Positions 46,082 to 55,111 of a stretch of DNA of 64,000 bases are shown piece by piece; position 1 is the first letter of the stretch; each line of letters opens with the position of its first letter. This DNA is from CAVVXX01 sp052389895 (lineage in GTDB: Bacteria; Pseudomonadota; Alphaproteobacteria; Micropepsales; Micropepsaceae). A program made the translations under genes and the position numbers. The notes under the pieces are model-generated. The model made no database searches. It was not told where the DNA came from and saw only the letters and a program-made list of their open reading frames with translations. Location: NCBI GenBank assembly GCA_052389895.1, contig JBQTHM010000017.1:1-64000 (forward strand), given 5' to 3'.

Positions 46082-46939
46082 TCACAAATCAAGCGCCACA
46101 TCGAGTGCTGGTGCGCTGTGGGTGATGGCACCGGAGGAAATGAAATCCACGCCGGTTTCCGCAATGGCGCGCACGTTTTCGCGTGAGACGCCGCCCGAGG
46201 CTTCGAGCAACGCGCGGCCATTGGTGAACTGAACCGCACTGCGGAGCATGCTTGGCTCCATGTTGTCGAGAAGGATCCTGCCCACGCCGAGCGACAGAAC
46301 CTTTTCGAGCTGGGCCAGCGAATCCACTTCGACTTCGATCGATTTCGGTTCGTGACCGCGCGCGGCAACGGCGCGCACGGCCGCTTCGATGCCGCCGGCA
46401 GCAATAATGTGGTTGTCCTTGATAAGGACAGCATCATAAAGGCCGAAACGGTGATTCACGCCGCCGCCGCAGCGCACGGCATATTTTTCCAGCAGGCGCA
46501 GGCCCGGCGTCGTTTTGCGCGTGCAAGTGATGCGCGCGCGTGTGCCTTTCACCGCCTCAACCAGCTCACGCGTTGCGGTCGCGATTCCCGAAAGCTGTCC
46601 CAGGAAATTCATGGCCGTGCGTTCGGCCGTCAGCAGCGCGCGGGCAGGGCCGGACACTTCGGCAATAGTTTCTTTGGCTTTGACCGACGACCCGTCCGGT
46701 GCCTTCGTCTCGAGCCGCACCGATGGGTCCAGCAGATAGAAAGCAAGATCGGAGGCGATCAACCCTGCGATCACGCCCGGCTTGCGCGCAAGTACGAGGC
46801 CGCGCGCCGCTTTGCTCGCCCCTACGGTCGCTTCGGTCGTGATATCGCCCGAGCCAATGTCTTCATTCAGAGCGCGCCGCACGATGGGCTCGATGTCCGC
46901 GCGCGACGGCGGATTGGTAAAGGCAAGGGCGAGCGTCAC
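46082..46939 (-). CDS. nadC: Nicotinate-nucleotide pyrophosphorylase (carboxylating)
   Basis: The 285-residue enzyme converts quinolinate and PRPP to nicotinate mononucleotide, third step of de novo NAD synthesis. Family marks are EDIGSGDITTEATV, RTAMNFLGQLSGIAT, CTRKTTPGLRLLEKYAV (substrate-binding Arg/Lys) and GGGVNHRFGLYD. It starts with GTG overlapping the nadB stop by four bases. It is the last gene of nadABC. Confidence 0.96.
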   Translation of the reverse strand: MTLALAFTNPPSRADIEPIVRRALNEDIGSGDITTEATVGASKAARGLVLARKPGVIAGLIASDLAFYLLDPSVRLETKAPDGSSVKAKETIAEVSGPARALLTAERTAMNFLGQLSGIATATRELVEAVKGTRARITCTRKTTPGLRLLEKYAVRCGGGVNHRFGLYDAVLIKDNHIIAAGGIEAAVRAVAARGHEPKSIEVEVDSLAQLEKVLSLGVGRILLDNMEPSMLRSAVQFTNGRALLEASGGVSRENVRAIAETGVDFISSGAITHSAPALDVALDL

Positions 46940-48522
46940 TGCGATTTCGCTCTTGGCTGCGTTTCGGTACCAGCCAGGTGCGCTATGCGCTGCGCATCGG
47001 CGAGCGTCAAGAATGTACGCCAGGCGGCCGTGCCGGCTTGCGGATAGTCGCTGCGGAAGTGGGCGCCGCGGCTTTCCTTTCTCGCCATTGCGCCTGCGGC
47101 AATCAGTCTGGCCGCTGCGGTCATGTTGAGAAGCGCGGGTTCGCCGGCGCCCGCGCGTTCCACGGCATCGACCGTCGCCAACGCGCGGCGGAGGCCATCC
47201 TTATCGCGTTCGATGCCCGCATCGCGACTCATGGCATCGCGGAGCAGCTTGGGTGGCGCAACCGGCAGCCAGTGCTCGGGCGCAGGCGGCGTCCCGCGCC
47301 CCAGCGAAGGCACGATGTTGGCGCGAACGTCTTCCGCCACGCGCGCACCGAACACGATCGCTTCCAGCAGCGAATTAGAAGCGAGGCGATTGGCGCCGTG
47401 CACACCGGTGCTTGCGCATTCGCCACATGCCCAGAGGCCAGCAAGAGTCGTGCGGCCATATGCGTCTGTCGCGATGCCGCCCATGTGATAGTGCGCCGCC
47501 GGGGCCACCGGGATCGGGTCGGTAACCGGATCTATGCCTGCGGCCTTCGCTGCCGCATAGACTGTGGGGAATTTTTCGGGGAACGCAGCACCGATAGCCC
47601 TAGTGCAATCAAGAAAAACGCGTGTGCCGGAGAGAATCTGCCGGTAAATGGCACGCGCCACCACGTCGCGCGGAGCAAGCTCGGCGTCCGCATGCGCGGC
47701 CGCTACGAAGCGTACGCCCTTGTCGTTGATGAGCGTCGCACCCATTCCGCGCAGCGCTTCCGTGGCGAGAGGAGCGGGATCGCGGCCCACGGAAATTGCC
47801 GTGGGATGGAACTGAACGAATTCCGGATCGGCGATCAGCGCGCCGGCACGTGCAGCCATGCCCAGGCCTTCGCCGCGCGATTCGGGCGGGTTGGTCGTGA
47901 CCGCGTACAGAGCGCCGAGGCCGCCGGTCGCGAGAATGACGGATGCGCTGCGGAAGAGAGCGAGCTTGGTCTGTGTTCCGCTGCAAAAGCGGGCGAAAAG
48001 ACCCACAACGCGCCCATCCTCGACGGCAAGCTCGATCGCATGAAAGCCCTCGAGCATTGTTATCGAGGATTCCTTGTGCGATGCGGCGGTCAACGCAGCC
48101 ATGATCGCTGCGCCCGCGCGGTCGCCCTGCACATGCACGATGCGGGGCATCGAATGTGCGGCTTCGCGGCCCAGTGCAAGCTTGCCCGCTGCGTCGCGAT
48201 CAAACGGCATGCCGTAGCGTAGAAGATCCTCAATGCGGGCGGGCGCTTCGCTCGCAAGCAGCGCGGCCACGGCAGGATCGGAAAGGCCGGCGCCTGCCAA
48301 AACGGTGTCGGCTGCGTGCGCTTCGGGCGTGTCACCCTCCGCCATGGCCGCCGCGATGCCGCCCTGTGCCCATGGGGTCGAGCCGGAGACGCCAGGGTGT
48401 GCACCTGCAATCACGAGGGCAGGGTAGGGCGAAAGTTTCAGCGCAGTGAAAAGCCCCGCGACCCCCGCGCCCAGGATGAGTGCGCCTTTTGCCTCAACGA
48501 CGTTATCGGGCGCGGCGACCAT
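46936..48522 (-). CDS. nadB: L-aspartate oxidase
   Basis: The 528-residue FAD enzyme oxidises aspartate to iminoaspartate for NadA. FAD-binding GAGVAGLFTALKL is at the N-terminus; HRPxAL-type catalytic context is seen around ASTGVHGANRLASNSLLEAI, the succinate dehydrogenase/fumarate reductase family signature. The ATG abuts the nadA stop with no gap, and the stop overlaps nadC. Confidence 0.95.
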   Translation of the reverse strand: MVAAPDNVVEAKGALILGAGVAGLFTALKLSPYPALVIAGAHPGVSGSTPWAQGGIAAAMAEGDTPEAHAADTVLAGAGLSDPAVAALLASEAPARIEDLLRYGMPFDRDAAGKLALGREAAHSMPRIVHVQGDRAGAAIMAALTAASHKESSITMLEGFHAIELAVEDGRVVGLFARFCSGTQTKLALFRSASVILATGGLGALYAVTTNPPESRGEGLGMAARAGALIADPEFVQFHPTAISVGRDPAPLATEALRGMGATLINDKGVRFVAAAHADAELAPRDVVARAIYRQILSGTRVFLDCTRAIGAAFPEKFPTVYAAAKAAGIDPVTDPIPVAPAAHYHMGGIATDAYGRTTLAGLWACGECASTGVHGANRLASNSLLEAIVFGARVAEDVRANIVPSLGRGTPPAPEHWLPVAPPKLLRDAMSRDAGIERDKDGLRRALATVDAVERAGAGEPALLNMTAAARLIAAGAMARKESRGAHFRSDYPQAGTAAWRTFLTLADAQRIAHLAGTETQPRAKSQ

Positions 48523-49572
48523 TCAGGCCCGCGCAGGCGCGCGCTGCGGGCCCACTTTCAGCATGGCTTCGACGGAGGCGCGTGCGCGCGCGGCGACGGC
48601 GGGATCCACCGTAACTTCCGTCGTCAAGGTCTGCAGCGAACGAAGAATCTTGGGCAGCGTGATGCGCTTCATGTGCGGACAGAGATTGCAGGGGCGCACG
48701 AATTCGACGTCGGGGTATTCAGCCGACACGTTGTCGCTCATGGAGCATTCCGTGACCATGACCACGCGGCTGGGGCGCTTCTCGCCGACAAAGCGGATCA
48801 TGCTTGAAGTGGAACCCGTGAAATCCGCTTCGGCCAAAACGTCGGGCGGGCATTCGGGGTGCGCGAGCACGATCACGCCAGGATAGCTGTTGCGGAAATC
48901 GCGAATGGTTTCCGGCGTGAAGCGTTCATGCACTTCGCAATGGCCCTTCCACGAAATGATTTTGATGGGTGTCTGCTTGGCGACGTAATTGGCCAGATAT
49001 TCGTCCGGAATCATGACTACCGTGCCGACGCTGCGTTCGCGGGCGATGGTTTCCACAACCGCCGCCGCATTGGAGGACGTGCAGCATATGTCGCTTTCCG
49101 CCTTCACTTCGGCAGACGTATTGACGTAGGTCACGATTGGCAGGCCGGGGTATTTTTCTCGCAGGAGGCGCACGTCCGCCGCTGTGATGGAGGCCGCGAG
49201 CGAACACCCGGCGCGGATATCGGGGATAAGCACCATTTTTTCCGGCGCAAGGATCTTCGCGGTTTCGGCCATGAAATGTACACCCGCCTGCACGATGATT
49301 CTGGCGTCGGTTTTTGCCGCCTCGCCCGCGAGCTGAAGGCTGTCGCCGGTGAAATCCGATACGCAATGGAAGATTTCCGGCGTCATGTAATTGTGGCCGA
49401 GAATGACGGCGCCCCGTTCGCGCTTCAGCCGGTTGATCGCGTCAATATAGGGTGCGTGCACGGGCCATTCGATTTCCGGAATGACGCGGGCAACGCGGCG
49501 GTAAAGCGGCGCCGTGGCCCGCGCCACTTCCGGCGAATAGCGGGGAACGTCCCGGATGGCCGCCTGGGGCAT
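48523..49572 (-). CDS. nadA: Quinolinate synthase
   Basis: The 349-residue iron-sulfur enzyme condenses iminoaspartate and dihydroxyacetone phosphate to quinolinate. Three cysteines for the 4Fe-4S cluster are visible: CSLAASITAADV, DICCTSSNAAAVVE and RPCNLCPHMKRI. ATG 49572 was chosen because AAGGAGG lies six bases upstream; an ATG at 49614 would place the start inside the regulatory region. Two inverted repeats upstream are candidate NadQ operators. Confidence 0.95.
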   Translation of the reverse strand: MPQAAIRDVPRYSPEVARATAPLYRRVARVIPEIEWPVHAPYIDAINRLKRERGAVILGHNYMTPEIFHCVSDFTGDSLQLAGEAAKTDARIIVQAGVHFMAETAKILAPEKMVLIPDIRAGCSLAASITAADVRLLREKYPGLPIVTYVNTSAEVKAESDICCTSSNAAAVVETIARERSVGTVVMIPDEYLANYVAKQTPIKIISWKGHCEVHERFTPETIRDFRNSYPGVIVLAHPECPPDVLAEADFTGSTSSMIRFVGEKRPSRVVMVTECSMSDNVSAEYPDVEFVRPCNLCPHMKRITLPKILRSLQTLTTEVTVDPAVAARARASVEAMLKVGPQRAPARA

Positions 49573-49583
49573 TTGGGCCTCCT

Positions 49584-49602
49584 TATGCTCCTTATGAGCA
49601 TA
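49584..49602. promoter_or_regulatory. Candidate NAD-regulator operator 1 (upstream of nadA)
   Basis: TATGCTCCTTATGAGCATA is an inverted repeat, arms TATGCT and AGCATA seven bases apart, 12 bases upstream of the nadA ATG and next to its ribosome site. A second copy with the same layout lies at 49646-49664, 62 bases away, which is close to six helical turns. Confidence 0.6.
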
Positions 49603-49645
49603 AATATGGGGCAAAAAAAAGCCGTTACAAGAACGCCGTCAAAGA

Positions 49646-49664
49646 TATGCTATCCGTGAGTATT
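49646..49664. promoter_or_regulatory. Candidate NAD-regulator operator 2
   Basis: TATGCTATCCGTGAGTATT follows the pattern TATGCT-N7-AGyATw shared with the site at 49584-49602. It lies just upstream of TTGACG (49642-49637), a possible -35 element for nadA, and 38 bases after the end of nadQ. Confidence 0.55.
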
Positions 49665-49701
49665 ACCCAGTCAAGGCCGAAATATCGGCTTAAGTCGTAA
49701 G

Positions 49702-50754
49702 TTATTGTGTTGATTTGCCTTTGCGTTGGCGCCGCACGGAGCCGGATGTTGAGGGCAACCACAAGCGTTCCATCCGCAGGCGAGTCATGCGCAAGCCGGG
49801 CGCGGGCCGCTCGCGCAGCACCTCGCGCCGGAACCGGTACTGCCGGGCGGGTCGCCCGCCGGTTCTGGAAGACATGCGCCCCGATTCCTCGACCAGACCT
49901 TGGTTCTCGACCAACCTGCGGAAGTTTTGCTTGTGCAGACGAATACCCGAAATGGCTTCCACGGTGCGCTGCAGTTCCAGCAATGTGAATTCGGGCGGCA
50001 TCAATTCGAATACGACCGGCCGGTACTTCATCTTTCCCCGCAAGCGCCCCATGGCAGTGGCGAGAATGCGCCTATGGTCGAACGCCATAGATTGCCCGAG
50101 ATCGGAAAGGGGCTTGGAACCCGAACGGCCATCGCGCGCCGCTTCTTCCACCAAGCCCGCTTCATAGAGCAGTTCGTAGCGATCGAGGACCTTTTCTTCA
50201 TCCCACCCCGCTTCGCCCAGTCCGAAGCAAAGCTGCACGCGTTCTCGCCTGCGCGACCGCAATTCGGACGGCGCCTCGGCGATGAAGCCGGTAAGGCGCG
50301 GGCGGATGATCTTTTCGATCATCGGCGGGCGCTTTTGACGCCAGTCTTCCCAAGGAAAAAACTCGTACCATTCGCGCCATACGGTGCCGGGTGCCTTGCC
50401 TTCGTCCTGCGGGCGCGTGAGCGCAAGGTAGCCAACGCTGACGATGCGCTGCGGCTCGTCCAGGCGCAGCAGATGCCGCCCGCGGTCGCCGAAGGTGTAA
50501 AGCTGTTCAACGTAGCCAAGCTGAAGATATGTCTGCTCTTTTACCCAGCTGCGCAAACCGGACTCGAGCGTGCGGTGGCCCAAGGGATCGAACGGGCCGA
50601 ACGGAAGTGCATCGGGCTGGCCCGCACGGTGCACCGCAAGCACGCACGGTTGGTAGCCGGTAACCGAGACAATCGCCGCCGAGAGGCCGATCAAGACGGT
50701 GTGCGCGTCGCGCTCGGTGGCCAAAGCTTCTCTTGCGCTGCCACGGCTACTCAC
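49702..50754 (-). CDS. nadQ: NadQ/NrtR-type NAD regulator (Nudix-like domain plus winged helix)
   Basis: The 350-residue protein has an N-terminal Nudix-like effector domain (ALATERDAHTVLIGLSAAIVSV; TYLQLGYVEQLYTFGDRGRH) and a C-terminal winged-helix (HKQNFRRLVENQGLVEESGR; TGGRPARQYRFR) like NrtR. The Nudix box itself looks degenerate, so it probably senses NAD-related ligands rather than hydrolysing them. In alphaproteobacteria the regulator of nadABC with this architecture is NadQ. GTG 50754 overlaps the phosphatase stop (GTGA); the frame is open far upstream but unlike protein. It lies directly upstream of nadA on the same strand. Confidence 0.8.
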   Translation of the reverse strand: MSSRGSAREALATERDAHTVLIGLSAAIVSVTGYQPCVLAVHRAGQPDALPFGPFDPLGHRTLESGLRSWVKEQTYLQLGYVEQLYTFGDRGRHLLRLDEPQRIVSVGYLALTRPQDEGKAPGTVWREWYEFFPWEDWRQKRPPMIEKIIRPRLTGFIAEAPSELRSRRRERVQLCFGLGEAGWDEEKVLDRYELLYEAGLVEEAARDGRSGSKPLSDLGQSMAFDHRRILATAMGRLRGKMKYRPVVFELMPPEFTLLELQRTVEAISGIRLHKQNFRRLVENQGLVEESGRMSSRTGGRPARQYRFRREVLRERPAPGLRMTRLRMERLWLPSTSGSVRRQRKGKSTQ

Positions 50755-51275
50755 AGCTCTTCCAATCGCACGGGCAGTTCGACTATTTCGCCTTCCCACA
50801 CGATGCGAGGCGCGCCCATGGCCTCGACAGCCGCAATCAGGCGCCCTTCGCGGCCCATGATGGCGTCGGCGTGACGTATCATCAGCCTGTTCGGATGCGC
50901 GTGCGGCGCGCGGGCGCGCAGACTTTTGGCAATATCGAGCTCGTGTCCCGGCCCATGAATGTCGCACAGCATAATTAATGCGGCCGCAGTCGAACGGCTG
51001 ATGCCGGCCCAGCAATGCACGAGCAGCGGCGCGGCACGGCTCCAGTTCTTGTTGAACAAGAGGATTTCTTCGATGTGATCGCAGCTTGGACAAACGCTGC
51101 CTTCAGCGGGCTCCACGATATCATCCACGCCGAGCCTGAGGTGATTGGCAGCCTGTATGCCCGCCGGCGTCTCCACATAGGTTTGCGGATCGAGAAGCGT
51201 CACCATGTGCGAAGGGCGATGGCGGCGGATGACTTCCACGACCGCGGAATAGGGCGTGACCAAAATGGCAGACAT
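50751..51275 (-). CDS. Dual-specificity/tyrosine phosphatase-like protein
   Basis: The 174-residue protein carries the phosphatase P-loop HCWAGISRS (HCx5R) and a general-acid region near residues 50-60 (HLRLGVDDI). Such cytosolic tyrosine phosphatase-family proteins are common in alphaproteobacteria and often sit beside NAD-regulator genes, but their substrate is unknown. ATG 51275 was chosen; the stop overlaps the nadQ GTG by four bases, so the two are coupled. It diverges from the outer-membrane protein gene. Confidence 0.8.
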   Translation of the reverse strand: MSAILVTPYSAVVEVIRRHRPSHMVTLLDPQTYVETPAGIQAANHLRLGVDDIVEPAEGSVCPSCDHIEEILLFNKNWSRAAPLLVHCWAGISRSTAAALIMLCDIHGPGHELDIAKSLRARAPHAHPNRLMIRHADAIMGREGRLIAAVEAMGAPRIVWEGEIVELPVRLEEL

Positions 51276-51375
51276 GACGGGAAAAAAGCAGCCGACTGCC
51301 CGGATAGCAAGGAAAAGCTTTGAACAACGGTGCCAGGCCAACGTTAATAGCGCGATCCTTTCGGGGGAACGGTTC

Positions 51376-52746
51376 ATGCGTCGACGTGTTCTGCCCGCGC
51401 TCGCCTTGTTTGCGGCTGTGCTGCCTGCTTGGGCGCAAGATTCCGATCATTCCAAACACGGCACGCCGGGAGGGCAGGCGGAACCCACGCCAATGCATGT
51501 GGGACACGGCGAACCAGCGCCGCAACAGCAAATGCCTGAAGGGCACACAGCGCCGTCTGCACAGCCGCAGGCGCATGAAGAACACGGCAGCATGGGCGGC
51601 GTCCTCGGAAATTACGCGATGACGCGCGACTCTTCCGGAACTTCATGGGTTCCGGGCTCCACACCGATGGACGGCGTGAACGGCATGCTGGGCGACTGGT
51701 CCACTATGCTGCATGGGTTCGTGAATCTGGTTTACGACCACCAGGGCGGACCGCGCGGCGACACCAAAACGTTCAGCGAAAGCATGCTGATGGGAATGGC
51801 GCAGCACCAATGGAATGCCCATCGCCTCACCCTTCGCGGAATGATTTCGCTGGACCCCCTCATGGGAAAAAGCGGCTATCCGCTCATCTTTCAGACCGGC
51901 GAAACGGCAAACGGCGTCGATCCGCTCATTGACCGCCAGCATCCGCACGACTTCTTCATGGAGCTTGCGGCAATTTACAGCGTGCCGTTGGGCGGCGGGT
52001 CGGGCTTCGTGTACGTCGGCTATCCCGGCGAGCCCGCGCTGGGCCCACCCGCGTTCCCGCACCGTTTTTCCGGCATGGACAGCCCGGAAGCGCCGCTCGG
52101 TCACCATTGGCTGGACGCGACGCATATCACTTTCGGCGTTTTGACTGCCGGCTATGTTTGGGACAGGTGGAAAATAGAAGCGTCTGCGTTCAAGGGCCGC
52201 GAGCCGGACGAGCATCGCTGGGATTTCGATTCGCCACGGCTCGATTCCGGAGCGGCGCGGCTTACATTCAATCCCAATGAGAACTGGTCGTTCCAAATCA
52301 GCTGGGGCTATCTGCGCAGCCCCGAACAGCTCGAGCCCGAAGTGGACCAGCGCCGTACAACGGCGTCCGCGATTTACAATGTGCCCTTTGCACGCGGCAA
52401 TTGGCAGACCACATTGACATGGGGCCGGAATGACAAGTCGCCCGGCGCGACGACGGATGCGCTGTTGCTCGAAACGGCAGTCAATTGGGATCGAAACACG
52501 GTCTTTGCGCGCGGGGAGATCACGGAAAAGGATGAACTGTTCGGCCATGACGATCCGCTGCACGGACGCATCTTCCGCGTTTCAAAGCTGAGCCTGGGAT
52601 ACGTTTACGACATCCCCGTTGCCGAGCATCTGGCTCTGGGCATTGGCGCGCTGGGCAGCGTCTATGACTTTCCCGGCATACTGGAGCCCGATTACGGCGA
52701 CAGCCCGACATCGTATATGCTTTTCGCGCGGCTGAAGTTGCACTAG
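51376..52746 (+). CDS. Outer-membrane beta-barrel-like protein with His-rich N-terminus
   Basis: The 456-residue protein has a signal peptide (RRRVLPALALFAAVLPAWAQ) and a low-complexity region (about 20-75) with around ten His and several Met. The rest alternates aromatic and small residues in short strands typical of an outer-membrane barrel and ends SYMLFARLKLH. I cannot name the family; similar proteins occur near copper-handling genes as far as I recall. ATG 51376 follows GGGGGA. The cytochrome c gene starts nine bases after its stop, so they form an operon. Confidence 0.65.
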   Translation: MRRRVLPALALFAAVLPAWAQDSDHSKHGTPGGQAEPTPMHVGHGEPAPQQQMPEGHTAPSAQPQAHEEHGSMGGVLGNYAMTRDSSGTSWVPGSTPMDGVNGMLGDWSTMLHGFVNLVYDHQGGPRGDTKTFSESMLMGMAQHQWNAHRLTLRGMISLDPLMGKSGYPLIFQTGETANGVDPLIDRQHPHDFFMELAAIYSVPLGGGSGFVYVGYPGEPALGPPAFPHRFSGMDSPEAPLGHHWLDATHITFGVLTAGYVWDRWKIEASAFKGREPDEHRWDFDSPRLDSGAARLTFNPNENWSFQISWGYLRSPEQLEPEVDQRRTTASAIYNVPFARGNWQTTLTWGRNDKSPGATTDALLLETAVNWDRNTVFARGEITEKDELFGHDDPLHGRIFRVSKLSLGYVYDIPVAEHLALGIGALGSVYDFPGILEPDYGDSPTSYMLFARLKLH

Positions 52747-52755
52747 AGGACGACA

Positions 52756-53301
52756 ATGAGACCGTGGATCATCACGGGTGGCGTTGTGGCGGGTGTTTTT
52801 GTTGCAATCGCCGCCTTCATTTCTTTTGGTGCGTACGATTTTGCCGCGGACAAGCCGCACAGCCGGATGATGACTAGCCTGATCGCCTATGCGCGCGACC
52901 GCGCCATAGAAGTGCGCGCGAGCGACATCAAGGCGCCCGATCTGAGCGATGCCGAGTTGGTCCGCACGGGTGCCGTGCAATACGCGGAGATGTGTACCGG
53001 CTGCCATCTTGCGCCAGGCATGAAAGACACCGAAATGCGGCTTGGCATGAATCCGGAGCCGCCCGAGCTGACCCAGGTTAAGCGCGGCCCGGCCGAACAA
53101 TTCTGGATCGTCAAGCACGGCATCAAGATGACAGGCATGCCGGCCTGGGGACCCACGCATTCCGACGATGTGATCTGGGCAATAGTCGCGTTCCTGCAGA
53201 AGCTGCCTGATCTCTCTACCGAAGAGTACCGTAAACTGACCGAAGGTGAGGCGGAAACGCGCGGCCACGACGATCAAGACCACGGCCATCACGAGCACTA
53301 G
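52756..53301 (+). CDS. Class I cytochrome c with His-rich tail
   Basis: The 181-residue protein is held by an N-terminal membrane helix (IITGGVVAGVFVAIAAFISF) and has one heme site, CTGCH, in MCTGCHLAPGMKD, with the distal methionine likely in MTGMPAWGPTHSDD. The last 15 residues are rich in His and Asp (ETRGHDDQDHGHHEH), a plausible metal-binding tail. Paired with the His-rich membrane protein, it suggests periplasmic electron transfer tied to a metal such as copper (inference). The 3' end overlaps the HD hydrolase by four bases. Confidence 0.85.
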   Translation: MRPWIITGGVVAGVFVAIAAFISFGAYDFAADKPHSRMMTSLIAYARDRAIEVRASDIKAPDLSDAELVRTGAVQYAEMCTGCHLAPGMKDTEMRLGMNPEPPELTQVKRGPAEQFWIVKHGIKMTGMPAWGPTHSDDVIWAIVAFLQKLPDLSTEEYRKLTEGEAETRGHDDQDHGHHEH

Positions 53302-53891
53302 GACAGCCGTCTGAACCGTTCCAAATACTGAGCCTGCGCCTCCGCTGTGACGAGTGGAACGAGCCTCGGCATTCGCACGCCGCGCGGATTGCCGAAAAAC
53401 TTTTTCGCTTCTTTTTCTTCGAACCCGGCAAGCTGTGTTGCTTCAAAGTAAGCAGCAAGGCGATCCGCGCTCTTGATGAGCGCGGTCGTTTCTGCAGGAA
53501 GCCGCGCAGGCAAGCCGAAGCGGATGTGAATGGCGGCGTTCAGCCGGTTCTCGAAGGCCTTGTAGTCGAGGCCGACGGCCGCCTTGAACGGGCTGATAAG
53601 GTCGCCGATTACGTATTCCGCCGCATCGTGCAGCAGTGCGGCACGGCGTACCTCCTTCGCGATTCCGGGTTGCATTTCGGCGACCAGCCGTTCCACCAAC
53701 AGACAATGCTGCGCGACCGAGAAAGCATGCGTGCCCTTGGTCTGCCCATTCCACCGCGCAACCCGCGCAAGCCCGTGGGCGATATCCTCGATTTCGATGT
53801 CGAGCGGTGAGGGATCAAGAAGATCGAGCCTGCGCCCGGAAAGCATGCGCTGCCAGGCGCGCGGAGGCGCCACCTTGTCGTTTGACCGCAT
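53298..53891 (-). CDS. HD-domain hydrolase (YfbR-like)
   Basis: The 197-residue protein has an HD metal motif: AFSVAQHCLLVERL then ALLHDAAEYVIGDLISP, and a later SADRLAAYFEA. YfbR-type enzymes remove phosphate from deoxynucleoside monophosphates; this substrate is inferred by family only. It stands alone on the minus strand, converging with the cytochrome gene by a four-base overlap. Confidence 0.82.
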   Translation of the reverse strand: MRSNDKVAPPRAWQRMLSGRRLDLLDPSPLDIEIEDIAHGLARVARWNGQTKGTHAFSVAQHCLLVERLVAEMQPGIAKEVRRAALLHDAAEYVIGDLISPFKAAVGLDYKAFENRLNAAIHIRFGLPARLPAETTALIKSADRLAAYFEATQLAGFEEKEAKKFFGNPRGVRMPRLVPLVTAEAQAQYLERFRRLS

Positions 53892-53974
53892 GAAATCCTA
53901 ATCAGGTTGCATTGTGGCGCGTATGCGATACGCTTTTGCCACGATACAACAAAGAGCGACAGTGAGAACGCGAC

Positions 53975-54346
53975 ATGCCTCTGATGAGAGTCCGCCTTGA
54001 ACTAGCCCGTACGCCAGATTTTCCGCAAGGAAGCGCGAGCCACGGCTATGAATTCATCGCCCCCGTAGACGACTCCGGGCATATAGACGCCGGGGAATGG
54101 GGGCAGCAGAAAAAGGAATGCACGGTACTGAGGTTCTGGGAAGGCGACGAGGACCGGGAAGGGTTTCTAAGGCATACCGGAACGGGATGGCGCTTCGATT
54201 ATGACGAGGAAGACGACCAGGACGACGAACCCTTCTTCAGGCTCGGCAAGCACGCGCTGGTTCCCGGCGCCTATGTGACGGTGACGGAATCAGACGGCGA
54301 GCAGCGCCCCTTCCGTGTTGTCAACGTTATGCCTGTGCTGCGCTAG
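53975..54346 (+). CDS. Conserved hypothetical protein
   Basis: The 123-residue soluble protein has no signal or membrane segment. It contains HGYEFIAPVDDSGHIDAGEW, a stretch with several Trp (LRFWEGDEDREGFLRHTGTGW) and an acidic loop DEEDDQDDEPFF. I recognise no domain and cannot suggest a role. Two ATGs three codons apart are possible. It is followed 51 bases later by queC on the same strand. Confidence 0.7.
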   Translation: MPLMRVRLELARTPDFPQGSASHGYEFIAPVDDSGHIDAGEWGQQKKECTVLRFWEGDEDREGFLRHTGTGWRFDYDEEDDQDDEPFFRLGKHALVPGAYVTVTESDGEQRPFRVVNVMPVLR

Positions 54347-54397
54347 GAACCGGCGGGCCCTCGCCAGGGCAGCCGCGTGAGGCATAATATTGCGTTC

Positions 54398-55111
54398 ATG
54401 AAGGCGTCGTCGCGAAAGGTCATCGTGTTGTTCTCCGGGGGACAGGATTCGTCCACCTGTCTTGCGTGGGCGCTCAACGAGTTTCCTTCAGTTGAAACCG
54501 TCGGATTCTTCTATGGCCAGCGCCATGTGGCCGAAATAGACGCGCGTGCGCGCGTGCTTTCGGCCATGCGCTCCGGATTTCCGCGGTGGGCAGCAAAGCT
54601 GGGCCAGGACCACGTGCTCTCGATGGATGTGCTATCGGAAATCGGCGGCTCGGCGCTGACCGATGACGTAAAGATTGAAGCGGCAAAGAGCGGATTGCCG
54701 ACCACATTCGTACCTGGGCGCAATCTTCTTTTTCTTACCGCCGCTGCTGCGCTGGGCATGCGCCGCGGCGCCCGCGACCTAGTCGGTGGCATGTGCGAAA
54801 CGGACTATTCGGGCTATCCCGATTGCCGCAATGAAACCATCGAGGCGATGAGCCTTGCGATCGAGCTGGGCTTTGCCGAAAAGTTCACCATCCACACGCC
54901 CCTGATGAAACTCGACAAGGCGCAAACATGGGAGCTGGCCGAAACGCTCGGCGGCCAAGCGCTGGTGGAATTGATCGTGGAAGAAACCGTCACCTGTTAC
55001 GAAGGCGACCGTGTGCACCACCACGATTGGGGCTATGGCTGCGGGAGTTGCCCCGCCTGCGTGCTGCGCGAGCGCGGGTACGTGCGTTACCGCGAAAGTG
55101 TTACGGCATGA
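54398..55111 (+). CDS. queC: 7-cyano-7-deazaguanine synthase
   Basis: The 237-residue enzyme converts 7-carboxy-7-deazaguanine to preQ0 with ATP and ammonia, in queuosine synthesis. It has the PP-loop motif LFSGGQDSSTCLAWAL and four zinc cysteines in CYEGDRVHHHDWGYGCGSCPAC. ATG 54398 (MKASSRKVIVLF) was chosen over 54377, which would add seven residues. The stop overlaps queE as ATGA, so both are coupled. Other queuosine genes are outside the window. Confidence 0.94.
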   Translation: MKASSRKVIVLFSGGQDSSTCLAWALNEFPSVETVGFFYGQRHVAEIDARARVLSAMRSGFPRWAAKLGQDHVLSMDVLSEIGGSALTDDVKIEAAKSGLPTTFVPGRNLLFLTAAAALGMRRGARDLVGGMCETDYSGYPDCRNETIEAMSLAIELGFAEKFTIHTPLMKLDKAQTWELAETLGGQALVELIVEETVTCYEGDRVHHHDWGYGCGSCPACVLRERGYVRYRESVTA

